DNA of 64,000 bases from Posidonia oceanica (GCA_037176725.1 JAZBRS010000044.1:4464001-4528000), one strand, 5' to 3'. Counted from the stretch's first letter, positions 9,893 to 21,847 are shown. Notes: generated by a model from the sequence alone, not told the origin. Translations and numbers: made by a program.

Positions 9893-12829
9893 GTTTTTGC
9901 TTTGAATCATACTAGGCTAAAATTAGCTGTTGTGAGGATTGTTTTTGTAGGTTATGACTTTGAGATCAGAATGACGATTGATCCGATATTTTCCTCAAGA
10001 TTGCACTAGTAGTAGGGAACGAAGTAACTAGAAAGATTTAGTAGTATACTTTCTAAAGCGAACAAGAAAAGCTGACATATTAAAAAAAACAAACAAAGTA
10101 GTTGTTGTGCCTGTCCACCTTTTTGTTTCTTTGATTAAAAAAACTGCAAAAGGGTTTCTGAAACTTCCATATTTCTCTTAAAGGGGTCCTTGAGGTCCAC
10201 AATGAGTGTTAAATATCATGCAATAGAAATCACCAGGTAAAATTGCCTCGATTTTTCTCATTTTAAGCAATCAGATAGAAATTTTACTGGAATTCTCAAA
10301 GTAAAAATTGTTTATAGCTAAAATATCAAAACTGCAAGAAATACATAGATGCACGCGTCACATATGTGCTCCTTTGATGACCTTCATGCCAGATACAACT
10401 ATTCCATGTTACTTGAGTATTGTTTCATAGACCTACTATGTAACACAATATCTGTATTGAATACTGATATTTCCAAAACAGAACACATACATCGAATAGT
10501 TTCTTGTTAAAACCTTAAATATATAAAAACTTGATTTATACCTTGAATTTCATTGATATTCTAGGATGCTCCAGATACGTTTTAGTGACATGAACACAAG
10601 TAAGGATTAGACTACAGAGTTAAAATCAATTTTGCTAGAAGCTCTTGACAACACACGGGGAGATAGAAATGTTACTAAAAAGGGGGGAAAACAGAAGGTG
10701 AAATATACATTTACAGCAATACAAGTCACTTTAAGATACCTTTCCATGTGTATTCAAGTCTAAAAGGGCTCATACATATATTATAGTTAAAGAATTGAGC
10801 TTATACAGGGCAAAATTGAATGAAGTATAGCATTCGACTCACTTTCTCGTGAAATATACCCCTATTTGTAACTCTTCTTCAAGCTATGTATCGATTCGAG
10901 TCCCTTTTAAAAAATGGCATAGGGATAACCATCTTATGGACTTTGCATGCAAATACATTTTCAAATATGTAAGTTGTCTTGGTAATATGCACATACAACC
11001 ACTTGTGAACACTAGATTGGATTTGGTGATTCATGATCCTTGAAATACATAGGCTTTGGTGTTCCAAACTGTAACCTGTCCTTTTGTTACTTAATAAATA
11101 TATGCAAAGCTGTATTTTTGACACATGAACCCCTGGTATTTAATTTTAAGGTTACGGATGAATGTATGCTCATATCTGTTTAACATAGATTATCTTCAAG
11201 ATGGTTTCACTCGCAACATTCTTGATTAAAGAATATGTATGACTTAATAGTCACAGGTTCTTAGAAAAACTTTATACTTACTATAGTTTCTGTTTCTTTT
11301 TTTCGCTATGTTGTCCTTATTAGCTATGCTCTAAAATGCATTTACGTTTATAACATTTTGTTTCAAGGATGCTGACAAGAAGCCTTTTTACTTGGAAACC
11401 TTCAGGATAGAATTTCACCAGAAACATTGTTGTTGTGTTAAAAACCTCTGATTTGCTAAACAAATTTTACTTCTTTACTAAAAAACCATTTGAATTCCAT
11501 ATTTTCTTCTATTGGGGTCAATTTAAATCTACATCTATTGCCTGTAAGGTCTGAAATGAAAAGGATGAGTTTTTTCTTCAAAAGATTAGTTTTTATGAGA
11601 AACCTAGAATCAGGGAAAACTGGTTTATGATTATTGTAGAAGAGCAAGGAAATATGTTTGTTATATGATTCAACTTGAAAGGATTTGAAATGATAGATGA
11701 ACTAAAGTGATTAGTCACGATCCAAATGAGCATAATATAAATAGAGGGTAAGCTTTTAATAGCATAGTAGCAAACAAAGGAAAATTTCAATGAGCATAAC
11801 TAAAGTGCCAACAGCCCAACACCATTGTGATATACTAGGGCTGTTGTAGTTGTTGTTGACATCGTCACCATCGACATTTTTAGGAAATACTTATTACTAG
11901 GAAAGGAGCTGGCCTTCAACAATATTCTTCTCTTAGATAGTATTATCAGACAAATTAATGGTTAGTGTTATTAAAAGTTACTTTCACAGAATTTGGAATT
12001 TCTTTATCTCTCCAATTGACAAACATGAGAAAGAAACATTGAGCTACTGAGAATGAGTGGTGGTTGTGGTTGTGATGGCGTGAGCAATTGATTCTGACCA
12101 AGATAACCATGTTTTCCCATAAGAGAAAAAGAAAGTAGAGTTTCATTCTCTTCACAGATTGCATCATTTGAAGAACAGGCACGCTTTTGACCTCATGACA
12201 TGGTGCCACATGTGAATGAATGGAATGACTTTATTCAGGATCATTTCTTTGAAATAGTCGTTTAGGAACATTTTAGATTCACGAGAATAGTGCGTCATTG
12301 CTCAGGCTGTCCTCCGTTGCGGTCTCTGGCGGCTCGTAGTGTATTCTCATGGTTTATATCTCAAGTCAGGACTACTTCTGTATTTAGCCTCAACTAACTC
12401 TATTTTGGTCTCAATTCCAAGATATGGGTGGTAAGTCAGCGGGATTAACATATGAACAGCTTTATTTGTTGGGTCTTTCTGAAGGTCCTTCTTGAATAGA
12501 CATATTTTATGGTTTATACAGCATCACAGAACGAGTATTCTAATGGTCGATCCCTTTTTTTTTTAGTCAAAGATTCAAATCAGAGTAGATCTCTTGTAAT
12601 TGATGGTTACAGTACATTTCAATTGTTATAGGCCACTAAATTATGCAGAGAACCTACAGTGGTAGAGTGGTAGACTGCATCCCATACTAGTGAGTCGGAA
12701 TAGAATTGGTCAACCCCATTTGCAAAGGATGTACTTGTAAGTAATCATGGTTAGAATTAAAGTTGTTTTAATAATATACACTTCAATCTTATATCATCTC
12801 TAACTAACTTCTTGTATTTATTTTTACAG
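9893..12829. other. Non-coding interior of the CACTA element
   Basis: About 2.9 kb without a convincing exon. Short frames on both strands (for example 10849-11124 and 11955-12209) have no family resemblance. A stretch at 12433-12496 reads GKSAGLTYEQLYLLGLSEG and could be another transposase exon, but I cannot support it. Confidence 0.45.
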
Positions 12830-13441
12830 GATAGGTACTTCTTCTTGTTCCAAGAAAAATATAGGGACACTGATGTCACTGAACAACCAGCCTTTGACAA
12901 GAAACTTTGGAAACAAGTTTCGATGGAAAAGAATGTAAGTTGTTCATCAAGAAAGTAAGGCTTAGGTAGTCTTGATCCAAGTATTCAAAAGAGTTTATTA
13001 TTGGTTCTTCTACGGGTTCTACGGCGCAGTATCCATTTTCAACTCAGGTCTCTGCTTTAAGTGATCCAAATTTCTTCAGTTCCCAGTTGTCACATATGAC
13101 GACTACATTGGAGGAGAGTTTAAGTGCCAAAATAACCACAAAAATAACGGATGAAATACATGCTTTGGAGGACCGACTTATAAGGTAAAGTTTTATGTAG
13201 TTATAAATTTTTTGATATGCATTAATTGTTATATTGAATTTAACATTATAATATAATCATTATCCATCATAACATATTTGTAAGTTTGTTTTTTATAATC
13301 AGAAGATACTTGGACGAGCAGGAAGTTGATTTGTCGAATGACGACAAGGAGGATTACGAGGAGTACAGACGTGATCGTCGTTCCATTCATGTATCTTCCT
13401 CAAAAGGTAAAGGAAAGCAAGTCGGTAGAAGAAGAAAATGA
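12830..13441 (+). pseudogene. 3' exons of the CACTA transposase-like gene
   Basis: Three consecutive coding pieces: DRYFLFQEKYRDTDVTEQ...LWKQVSMEKN after an acceptor near 12830; STAQYPFSTQVSALSDPNFF then TTLEESLSAKITTKITDEIH to about 13190, ending before GTAAAG; and RYLDEQEVDLSNDDKEDYEE through SSSKGKGKQVGRRRK to a TGA at 13439-13441. The last exon recurs at 112-244. Acidic then lysine/arginine-rich tails are typical of the C-terminal part of such transposon proteins. A stop and a phase change around 12958-12972 suggest either an intron or decay; I did not resolve it. Confidence 0.55.
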
Positions 13442-13699
13442 TTTGTATTATGTTGTTTTGACTTGTATGGGGACGAGTGACTTGTATTATATCATTTCAG
13501 TGTTGTAATATTATGAATGTTGTGAACAAATGGATATGTAAAATCTTAATTATGTCGTAATATCAATTGATACTTTTTTTTAAAATTGGTGGATGTGTAA
13601 TTTAATTTTTGTGAATACATATGAATGTCATTTTAACAAGTATATTAATCTTATTTTTCGTGGATGTGGATGTAATAATTTTATTTTTTTTCCCACTAC

Positions 13700-14137
13700 T
13701 CAGGAATAGTGAGCACATAGCGAGATAATAACGAGGTATTTGCGAGGCTATTACGAGGAAAAAATTCCACGCAATATCCTCGCTAATATATAACAAGTAA
13801 ATTACGAGAAACTATCCTCGCTACATCCTCGCAAGTTTTATTTATTTTTATTTTTTTTAATATTTTTGCGAGGATATAACGTCGACTTTGCGAGGAGATT
13901 GCGAGTAATAATGAGGATATTGCGAGGACTTTATTCTCTCGCTAAGTCCTCGTAATTTTTTAGCGAGGAATTTGCTAGGAAATATCCTCGCAAATGGCTT
14001 TTAACGACGTAACATTATGCGAGAACTTGATATCCTCGCAAAGTCCTCGCTAAAGCCATTAACGAGGATATTGCAAGGACTTAGCGAGGACTTAGCGAGG
14101 ACATTTATCCTCGCGATTTCCTGTTTTTCTAGTAGTG
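13700..14137. repeat. CACTA subterminal repeat array and right terminus
   Basis: Many copies of GCGAGGA and its complement TCCTCGC occur in both orientations, closing with the element end CCTGTTTTTCTAGTAGTG. In En/Spm-type elements such motifs bind the transposase; that role is inferred. Confidence 0.8.
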
Positions 14138-15984
14138 AAGCTAACGGGAATTAATTGAGGGGATTCTTTTAAAGTGGGTATGAAAGGTAGGGGACATCAA
14201 AGAGTTGCTAAAAGGTAAGGAATTTCTTAAAATCGATAACTTTAGAGGATTATATGAAAATTATTGTAACATTTTTCTCTTTTAGATGACTTTAGGCCAT
14301 GGATAACCATTTCTTCTTGCCCACGTGTCCCATACCAACAAACCCTTTCTTGGTTCATCGTTGCGTCAAACCTATTAAAATGGTCCTACTCATTCCATTT
14401 GAACGACTTTGGACTTGCTAAAAAGTAGAAAGACCTATTTTCCATATAAGTGTCAAGGATTTGTCCATCTTTAGAAAATTACGGAGCTTCCTAAGAGGTT
14501 ACCCATCTTGTTGGTGACCCAAACCCAATAATCTTAGCTCCAAAATAATTCTTATTTTTTGAACCAATTTGCCCAAAATGCTCTTCTTATTGTAGGTCCA
14601 ACATCTTACATCTGTGCAATAACCAAATTCCAATTGAAATAAAATATTTAGGAGGAATCAATGAAAGACATCAATTCAAATCCTAGATCTTTGAATTGAG
14701 AGAGATCAAGAATTCTCACTATTTCTTAGATTCATGGAGAAAATTTGATTTAGTGGGATCTTTCACTCATATTTTTTTCCACCAATAACATTTTATGAAA
14801 CTCTTTGACCCCTCGAATTTGGAGTATCCTACTTTCACGTGATCACAAGGTTGAACAAGCAATCGATATTTCCCGATCAAAGGATGACATGTTCTTATAG
14901 TACATATAAGAACTATTGTGATTGACATGTTCTTGATATATTCATTTTTCTATCATCACAAGTCATTGTATTGCATGTATCCTATTGCTCAATTGAATTT
15001 TTAGAAGAATTTCCAATGTCGTCTGCTCTACGTGTGTTGCTTTCCTCTTCATTTTCCATGTGCATCTTTTGATATTTTTCCTTTTCACACAACAATGTGG
15101 CCCACCAAATAGGAAGATAACTAAACTTGCAAAATGCAAAAATGCTTCTGTATGTGCCCACAGAAATACCCTGTGGGCACATAAAATCGCAAACGTCCAT
15201 AGTATATGAGCGGCCACATTCTCATCAGCGTTCATTGTGCCGTAGTCGCCCTGTTCATTGTGCCACCCCTCTCCTCCTCTCTGGCCGCCCCTCTCCCCCT
15301 CTCCGCCATAAAATTGCAACCGTTCATTGTGTCGTAGTCACCCCATTGTCATCAGTGTCTCGTCCAGGCGATCTCCATGAAGGTTTGCACTGATGGAGTT
15401 GTCAAATCTTCCGTTCTCACAGAGAACACAAAAACTTCCCATTTGACGAGGAGGAGTGGTAATCACCGAATCTCAAGAGGAACCGAAGGTATGATCTTCT
15501 ACATCCTCATGTATGTTTACATCTTTTATATCCTCATGTATTTTGAATTCCTATCTACCATTCCATTTAAATATTTTCATGATCCAGTTTCAAGGATCAT
15601 GAAAATCCATAGTCCTTTGCACAATGAACTGCTTGTTGTTTCATGCCTAGTATCTATGTTTTTTGTATCAAGGATCATGAAAATCCATAGTCCTATACCC
15701 CTTTTTCCCCTTATGTGGCTATGTTAGACATCTAATGAGAGATACACAAGCTTTCAGTTCAGATGTCCTTGGAGAATTCTTACTTTTATGGATTGGAGAT
15801 TACTAGAAATGCTGATGAGATATCTACTTCACCTTATGTTCTCTTTGTAATATTGTTGGAGATCATATACCTTCAAACATCATTTACAGTTTACGTTCTA
15901 AGTTTACCGTTCAGATGTCCTTGGTTCATTTGATTCTTTTTTCTCATATCATACTGTATTTACTATTGATGTTTGTGTATGTAG
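14138..15984. other. Intergenic; hairpin and CT-rich patch, no gene
   Basis: No coding sequence recognised. Contains a perfect 13-bp hairpin (15151-15183), a CT-rich patch (15255-15310) and two copies of AAGGATCATGAAAATCCATA about 80 bases apart (15592 and 15671). Open frames at 14963-15393 on both strands are composition artefacts. Confidence 0.5.
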
Positions 15985-16830
15985 GATTATATAAATGTCG
16001 ATGAGGAGTTTGGCAGCAAACATGGAAATTTATGTATAGATGTTGATATAGATGAGGAAGACTTGTGTGACAATAAAGATGAAAATGGTTGTGTAGATCT
16101 TGATATAGACGAAACAGAGTTGGAGGAGCAAAGTACACAATAGTACACTTCTCAAGTGCCTATTCAGCCTTATATGAGTATGGAATTTAGGTTAGAGAAT
16201 GAAGCATGCCTATACTACAATGCATATGTTAGGATAAAAGGATTTTCCATCAGGAGAAATTGATATAGGAATTCAAAAAGCATTGGAGAGATGGTAGTAA
16301 GGAATTTTGTTTGTTTTAAACAATGTGAAAAGGATTTAAAAGATAAACGGTTTTCTGGAAATGAAATTAACTGGAGGAGATATACTCGTGAGGGTTGCCT
16401 AGCTAGACTTTATGTTGTCCAAAGAGACAAAGGACTATGGATTGTGGATAAATTTATTGAATAGTACAATCATATTCTTACCACACCTAGTAAAATATCG
16501 AAGCTTCGATCTCATAGCAAGTTGTCTTCAAAAGCTAAAGGATTAGCTGATACTTTATCTGCATATGGTGTTGGACCATCTAGAGTTGTGCAAGTTCTCT
16601 CAGAGAGTGGCCATGAAGGTGTCACTCCCCAACAAATTAGTGGTCATAGAATGACTCGTCAAAATAACATTGGGAAGGAATGTATGGTTGTAATTAGGTA
16701 CTTTCAATCAAAAAGTGTGTCAGATCCGCAGTTCTTCTTCGAATTTGAATTGGATGAAGATCACACTATAAGAATTGTTTTCTAGTCTGATGGAAGGTCT
16801 CATGACAATTATGTGAAATTCGAAGATGTG
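15985..16830 (+). pseudogene. FAR1-family (MULE-derived) transposase, N-terminal relic
   Basis: After an AG acceptor at 15984 the frame gives an acidic leader (DVDIDEEDLCDN, DLDIDETELEEQ) and then EFRLENEACLYYNAYVRIKG, FSIRRN, MVVRNFVCFKQCEK, YTREGCLARLYVV and IDHNHIL-like EYNHILTTPSKISKLRS. This is the FAR1 DNA-binding zinc-binding domain in the right order. It is followed by the linker GVGPSRVVQVLSESG, and the start of the MULE transposase domain (DPQFFFEFELDEDHTIRIVF, then SDGRS). At least four in-frame stops are present and the transposase core is missing: the sequence switches to purine-rich DNA at about 16830. FAR1/FHY3 factors derive from such transposases; the acidic leader and stops favour a decayed element over a working regulator. 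Confidence 0.75.
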
Positions 16831-17231
16831 CCAGAGAGGAGGGGAGGGACGGCCGGAGAGGGGGAGAGGGGTGGAGAAGGGGAGAGGGCGGAGGAGCTAG
16901 AGATATCTAAGTGATGATTAATCACAACCGTCTCCTATATCCAACGGCCATGATAAACTCCGACTTATGCACCTAGAAGGATGCTTCCCTGGTGCTACAT
17001 AAAGAATGGGGTCCTTGCAAAATTATTTAATGGCTGAACATTATCGGTTAAAGTGTCACGTCAAAAAAGTACAATTCATGTTTTGGTCAATTCTTTGGTT
17101 TAAATAGTGTTGGAAATTGTTCATGAAGGTAGGAATCCTTAATTGCGGTGTTACTTTGCCATTTGCTCACATTTTAATTTGCATGCCTTTCATGACAGTC
17201 TTACCCTTGGAGTTTTCTTTAATTTCTCTTC
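16831..17231. other. Purine-rich patch and spacer
   Basis: 16831-16910 is GGAGAGGGG-rich and is roughly the inverse complement of the CT-rich patch at 15255-15310, so the two could be ends of the element that carried the FAR1 relic. The rest shows nothing recognisable. Confidence 0.35.
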
Positions 17232-17935
17232 ACAAATTACAGAAGCATACAGCGGAGATGGCAACCATGGTCTTGAGAATGTTGTGGATTTCTCTATCAA
17301 TTTTGATAGAGTCGTAGATGAGAGCTGTTAGAGTCTCCCAGGGCCTTTGTAGGGAAAGAAAGGTAAGGTGAGTAAAATGAAGAGAATGTTGACTACATAA
17401 TTAATAGTAAGTACTGTGAATCTCGGATCACAATTAAGGAGAGTAGCGCAATCATGCTATTGTCAATTGTGCACTAGGCAAGATGATGATGGAAAGATCC
17501 ACTTGGAGATCCACAAGAGGAAGGATGTCAAACTCATTCCAACGTCCCTACCTCATTATTAGATGGATACATAGAATCCTACACATAGTCATATACAAAT
17601 CATCTCAATCTTTGCTGGTTGGTGGAATCTACGGTATGATCTCATCTTTTTATGGTATCATATAAGGATTAAGATGAGTTATGTATGATTATGATTATGT
17701 TTATGATTATATTTATACAAAACTTTTTTCCTTACTCTTAGCCATGTATGGGCAGAGCTCTTCGACATCCCTTGCTTACCTAAAAGCTTTGTTGAGCAAT
17801 GTTATTATTCTTTAACATCGTTGCTTACTACCTGATTGTTTTTCTTGATTAATTATGATTTTTAGGTGGAAACCAGATGTATGATAGGGGAATGTTGGCT
17901 ACCATCTATTTCACTCGCCGGTGCTATCATCGAGA
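17232..17935 (+). pseudogene. Cinnamoyl-CoA reductase-like relic (exons 3 to 5)
   Basis: Homologous to exons 3-5 of the intact gene at 4408-6707 and in the same orientation. An exon 3 piece after AATTACAG reads KHTAEMATMVL and keeps GTCGTAGATGAGAGCTGTT and GGGAAAGAAAGGTAAG at its end. The exon 4 piece (17470-17560) reads ALGKMMMERSTWRSTRGR. A later piece of exon 4 (17755-17795) reads SSTSLAYLKA, separated from the first by about 180 bases of unrelated sequence. The start of exon 5 (17874-17915) reads GGNQMYDRGMLATIYF. Stops, small deletions and missing exons 1-2 and the tail make it a pseudogene. Introns are retained, so it arose by DNA duplication, not retroposition. Confidence 0.8.
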
Positions 17936-17999
17936 ACCCATGGTCTATCGAATATCGATCCCTACAAAGCCAACGTGCTCAACTGGAGATAGCTTAGAC

Positions 18000-18296
18000 A
18001 TGCAGATGGATATACATTAAAGGAGAAGTGTAGGAGAAGAATGAAGATATAATTCAGACGCAGAGAAATACGAAGGCATGCATTGAAGCAGTGGTGTTCG
18101 GACATGTTGATTGTTTCCCATTTGATAAAATCTCGAAGTCGTCAACTAATAAAAAAACCGAAACAGCATGAACATCCAAACATGACTACCAGTGTGGCTT
18201 TCCAAGTTTTCGGAAGACGTTCATATATGATCGATACAGCCAATCCAATTCTTACATACATGCGTGTCAATCTGTAACAAAAAAAAAAAAAAAAAA
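18000..18296. repeat. Segment duplicated at 54900-55150, ending in poly(A)
   Basis: Shared blocks with 54900-55150 include GCATGCATTGAAGCAGTGG, CATCCAAACATGACTACCA (CATCTAAACATGGCTACCA in the other copy) and CATACATGCGTGT-like words in the same order and orientation. Only this copy ends in a 19-base poly(A) run (18278-18296). No coding sense is visible. Confidence 0.75.
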
Positions 18297-18424
18297 ACTC
18301 AGTCATCATGCATGAGCTCGATCTCCAAGTGATGAGCGAGCTTTAGGTACTGGTACCGGAGCTGCTGCCGCCGGCTGCGCCTTCCCTTCCCTTTCTCTTT
18401 GCTTCACTACAGGTACCGGAGCTG

Positions 18425-18556
18425 CTACTTCTCCCCCTTGCCTCTTCCTTCTCCGACCGCCGACCAGAACGCCTCGTCATGATTCTCGTCGTCTTCGTCG
18501 TCGATGCCCAAGCACTTCATTGCCATCTCCGTGAGACCACAGAACGAGAACTCCAT
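18425..18556 (-). CDS. Possible small protein gene of 43 residues, unknown function
   Basis: On the minus strand an ATG at 18556 opens MEFSFCGLTEMAMKCLGIDD, followed by an acidic stretch EDDENHDEAFW and a glycine/lysine-rich end, with a TAG at 18425. A good TATA motif (TATATAAATATA on the minus strand, about 18650-18661) lies roughly 100 bases upstream and the leader is CT-rich, as in many plant genes. GC content is higher than the surroundings. I do not recognise the protein. It may be only the first exon of a longer gene or a chance frame. Confidence 0.35.
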   Translation of the reverse strand: MEFSFCGLTEMAMKCLGIDDEDDENHDEAFWSAVGEGRGKGEK

Positions 18557-18649
18557 GTCTACCGTCGAAGATCGAGTCTTGGGTTTCTTGACAGGAAAGG
18601 ATGTGGAAGAGGAGAGTGGAGTGGAGTGAAGGGATCGAGGAGACGATCG

Positions 18650-18661
18650 AGCATATATTTA
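18650..18661 (-). promoter_or_regulatory. TATA box for the 18556 minus-strand ORF
   Basis: The plus strand reads TATATTTATATA; read on the minus strand it is TATATAAATATA, a close match to the plant TATA consensus, about 95-105 bases before the ATG. Confidence 0.4.
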
Positions 18662-18699
18662 TATAGACTTTGCATGACTCCAAAATGCCACTACGTGCA

Positions 18700-20079
18700 T
18701 GTGGTTTCTAATGATTAATTCAACAGTCACCGTTTGATCGTGGTCCGAAAGTGTAGGTTATTTCGCATGGGGTAGAAGATTTGGTTATACATGCCTTTAT
18801 ACGTACTTGTCTACCAACTTTAGAAGCCATTGTGTGTGTATACACTATAGGTGAATGGTAATTGTGATTCAAAAGAAATATCTCCTCCAACAAAAAATAA
18901 AACTAACCATCAACCAATGTCTCTCTCGACCTATAAAAGATAAACAAAGGATTTTCGATCTATGGACTTTGATATCAGTGATTATATATATGCTACATAC
19001 GTAATATTACAGGTTAAGTAAAGTCTTATATAAAACCCTAAATTCACTTTGATGAGAAACCTTAAGCTCGTGCCTTTCACTCGGCCTCTCCGTAATTTCA
19101 TTGCAATCCAATTCGCATAAACTTGCATATCAAAAACTCAAGTTTTAATAAGTTTTAATAAATTTTAGTAGTTAAAATTATATACAACTATGAATGATGA
19201 AAACCTCTAAAAATTATGAAAATCCTCGCAAGATGTCTTCAAAGTTTGCAGAATTTCTAGTAATTAATATATCGTCTACATGACCAATTCAAGTAGCTGA
19301 ATTTTGATTTTATAATATCCAACTAAGGTTTGAATCCTGGTGTCAACAACTAATTAACATTTAAAAAAGAAACAATATATTGTGTATGTTACTTACGATG
19401 GTGATATTTGTCTTTGACTTATTTTCTCGTTCTTTCCTTTCGGGTCAATCGGATATGTAGAGTGCTCATACTTATTAAACGCAATCCAGTCTACATGGAA
19501 TATGTACTTGATTTATCCTGCCAAGAATCTAATGTTCTTACCAAAAGAAAACTTGACATCAAATAACAAACAGTCAAATAACGGAGTCGTCTAAGCATTC
19601 GAACAAATTAAGTCAAATCATAAAAAAACTAGCAGTCAATTCATGTACTCATTTCCTCGTATTATCCATAATGCACAAATTAAGAAAGTCCAATTACTTG
19701 GTATGCACATCTTCTTTCGTTCAAAAACTTTCTACGATATACATGAGAAAAGTCAAAGAATCTTAGTCATATATAATAATGCCAAACAATCGAATTCGTA
19801 CTTCTTATCTTCCTGAGTTCCTCTTTGTCTTTCTAATCCAATCGACAAAACTGAATTTTCGAATAAGTCGGAAAAGAAAAGGAGAGTCGTGGACGGGTAA
19901 CCATCTTTCTCTCTGTACTATGACATCTAACTCCACCTATAGAAATCTTCTAGCCGAGTACAAAGTTTGGGAGAAATGTAGTTTTTTTTTTTTTTGTGGT
20001 AGTTAGAACATCCTGCCGATGTCCATCATGCACAAACATATGATGGCTAAGAACTACAGTAAAAAGATTAGGAATTTCT
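18700..20079. other. Intergenic, no feature recognised
   Basis: AT-rich. Small open frames (for example 19779-20006) show no conserved family. Confidence 0.5.
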
Positions 20080-20900
20080 TGTTAGATATATTTATCTAAT
20101 GTGTGAGTTTACATATATTATTAATCAAGTATTATAGACCATGTAATAGTATTGACCTATTTAGAGTGATTTAATAAAGTTTAAGTTATTATGCACAATA
20201 ACATCTTATAGAGTATGAATTAATTATGTGTAGAAACCATAAGATCATATTTCCTCTTTATAAGATGGACATAATTGGAAATAAAAAATAAAGGTAATAT
20301 ATAGGAGATTAAGGTCCCCAAGCTAAACATAACAGTCATTTCTTTCTCAATCCCATCCTAAGAAAAAATGAGGTCCTATTCTCTCTGGGAAAATGTGTTG
20401 GGTATGTGAAGCCTGATTATGCTGAATCCCAGGCTCATGGATCCAACATATGTAATTCCTGTGTACCTTGATGTCCTAATTCTCTTCTATATAAAGGAAG
20501 CAGTCCTCTGTAACATGTATCTCGAGAGAAAGAACTGAAAGAAACCTAGTGCGACCGTGAACGTAGGCTATTTGCCGAACCACGTAAATCCTTGTTGTTT
20601 CTGTGTGTGTTTGTTTTTTTCTTCCTCTCTTCTCCTCTAGATCATGTAAGAAGATCCAATTCCTAACAAAATGGGGTATATTCAAGGCCTAAAAGATCAA
20701 AGCCTCAAAATTCAATATCAAATCCTCAAGGTTTGGAGTATTAATCTTCTTCATGGATTCAGGTAGGCTTCCGATTATGTTTATTTCTTAATGGTTTTGC
20801 ATACTAGATCCTATGTGAGAAAAACAAGAAATAAATTTTCCCCTTTTGTGTTCTTCTTCCATATATATATCAAATCTTATATGATATATTAATCCCAACA
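20080..20900 (+). repeat. 5' LTR of the copia element
   Basis: Starts TGTTAGATATATTTATCTAA and ends ATTAATCCCAACA, with terminal TG...CA. It aligns along its length with the 3' LTR at 26432, except for the 273-base insertion 20396-20668 and the last 40 or so bases. Confidence 0.9.
20396..20668 (+). mobile_element. Nested solo LTR inside the copia 5' LTR
   Basis: The inserted block begins TGTTGGGTATGTG, ends ATTCCTAACA and is flanked by perfect 5-base duplications AAATG (20391-20395 and 20669-20673). It is absent from the 3' LTR. It has its own TATATAAAGG box (about 20490), a CTCGAGAGAAAG stretch and an expected LTR length. Absence of any internal region indicates a solo LTR left by recombination. 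Confidence 0.9.
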
Positions 20901-20901
20901 A

Positions 20902-20917
20902 GTGACATCAGAGCAAA
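20902..20917 (+). other. Primer-binding site of the copia element
   Basis: GTGACATCAGAGCAAA directly after the 5' LTR is close to TGGTATCAGAGC, the usual copia site complementary to the 3' end of initiator tRNA-Met. It has substitutions. Confidence 0.7.
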
Positions 20918-21039
20918 TCATGTTTAAATCATGAAGGAATTTTCAATCATGAATGATTAATATAAAAATCATGTTTTTTTTGTCTCTAGGATTAAAAAAT
21001 AGGGATTGAATGAGACAGTAGTTACCAAACGTTTGCTCA

Positions 21040-21265
21040 GATTCTGAGTACATCAGGGAATTGGCGGGCGTCCGCTAGCTCTCTGGACAAGTCAAGGAAA
21101 TAACGGACATCAGCTAGGTCCCTGCGAACACCAGGGAAATAACGAATGTCCACACCGAATGTCCGCTCAATTTCTATGCCCATCAAGAAAATTGGAGATC
21201 TCTGTGTGGACATCCACCAAGACACAATTTTGCACACATCAGGGTGTCTCGGACGTCCGTCAAGG
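21040..21265. repeat. Short imperfect repeats in the copia leader
   Basis: About three units of roughly 39 bases contain CAGGGAAATAACGGACATCAGCTAGG-type wording (variants GGGCGTCCGC, GGACATCAGC, GAATGTCCGC). They lie between the primer-binding site and gag and have no coding sense. Confidence 0.55.
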
Positions 21266-21847
21266 TATAGTTTTTTCAGACAATAATAATTCAAGTTTTA
21301 GTGTTTATTTTTTTGGATATCTGATATTTCAAAATAGAATAATTGAAGCAACATGTTACCAAAGTAGCCTCTCTTGCGTAAATTGATTTATTTGAAATAT
21401 TAAGATGATTACATATTTGAAATTCATGCGAATAGTTACCATTCCAAAGGAAAGTCCTATTTAGTCGAATTTTGAACATGCTTATAGTGATAAATATGTG
21501 ACGATCATAAAGATTTTCGTGTGAATAATAAGTCGATCCAAAGAAAGGCTTATTGTTTCACAGGATTCATTGTCAATATTTGATTACTATATTGAGAGTA
21601 CCACTTACAAGTTAATATTTCTATCCAAAGACTAAATGTCAATGTTGTACTCGGTATCTTGTGATGAATCCCACCATTATTTCAATTTATTATTTAATAT
21701 TGATTCATACATATATTGATCGTGAACCTATTGTTTTGTGTTTTTTGTTCTCTATTCAGTCAACACTACTGCTACTTCAATATCTGCAACATTAACTCCA
21801 TCTCAATGCTTAATGGCACAAACTTTAAGGATTAGAAAGAGAATGTA

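Larger units (their letters stand above)
9430..14137 (+). mobile_element. CACTA (En/Spm) transposon, right end intact, left end not found
   Basis: The right terminus is CCTGTTTTTCTAGTAGTG (14120-14137), the complement of CACTACTAGAAAAACAGG. Just inside it, 13700-14130 is an array of CCTCGC / GCGAGGA words in both orientations, the subterminal transposase-binding-like repeats of CACTA elements. Coding exons of a Transposase_24 (plant En/Spm) protein lie at 9456-9892 and 12830-13441. No matching CACTACTAG start was found on the left, so the left boundary is the first recognisable exon. A truncated sister copy lies at 1-543. Confidence 0.75.

Noticed and set aside
14963..15393. Long open frames on both strands around 15.1 kb
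   Set aside because: Low-complexity CT/GA composition; translation has no recognisable domain.
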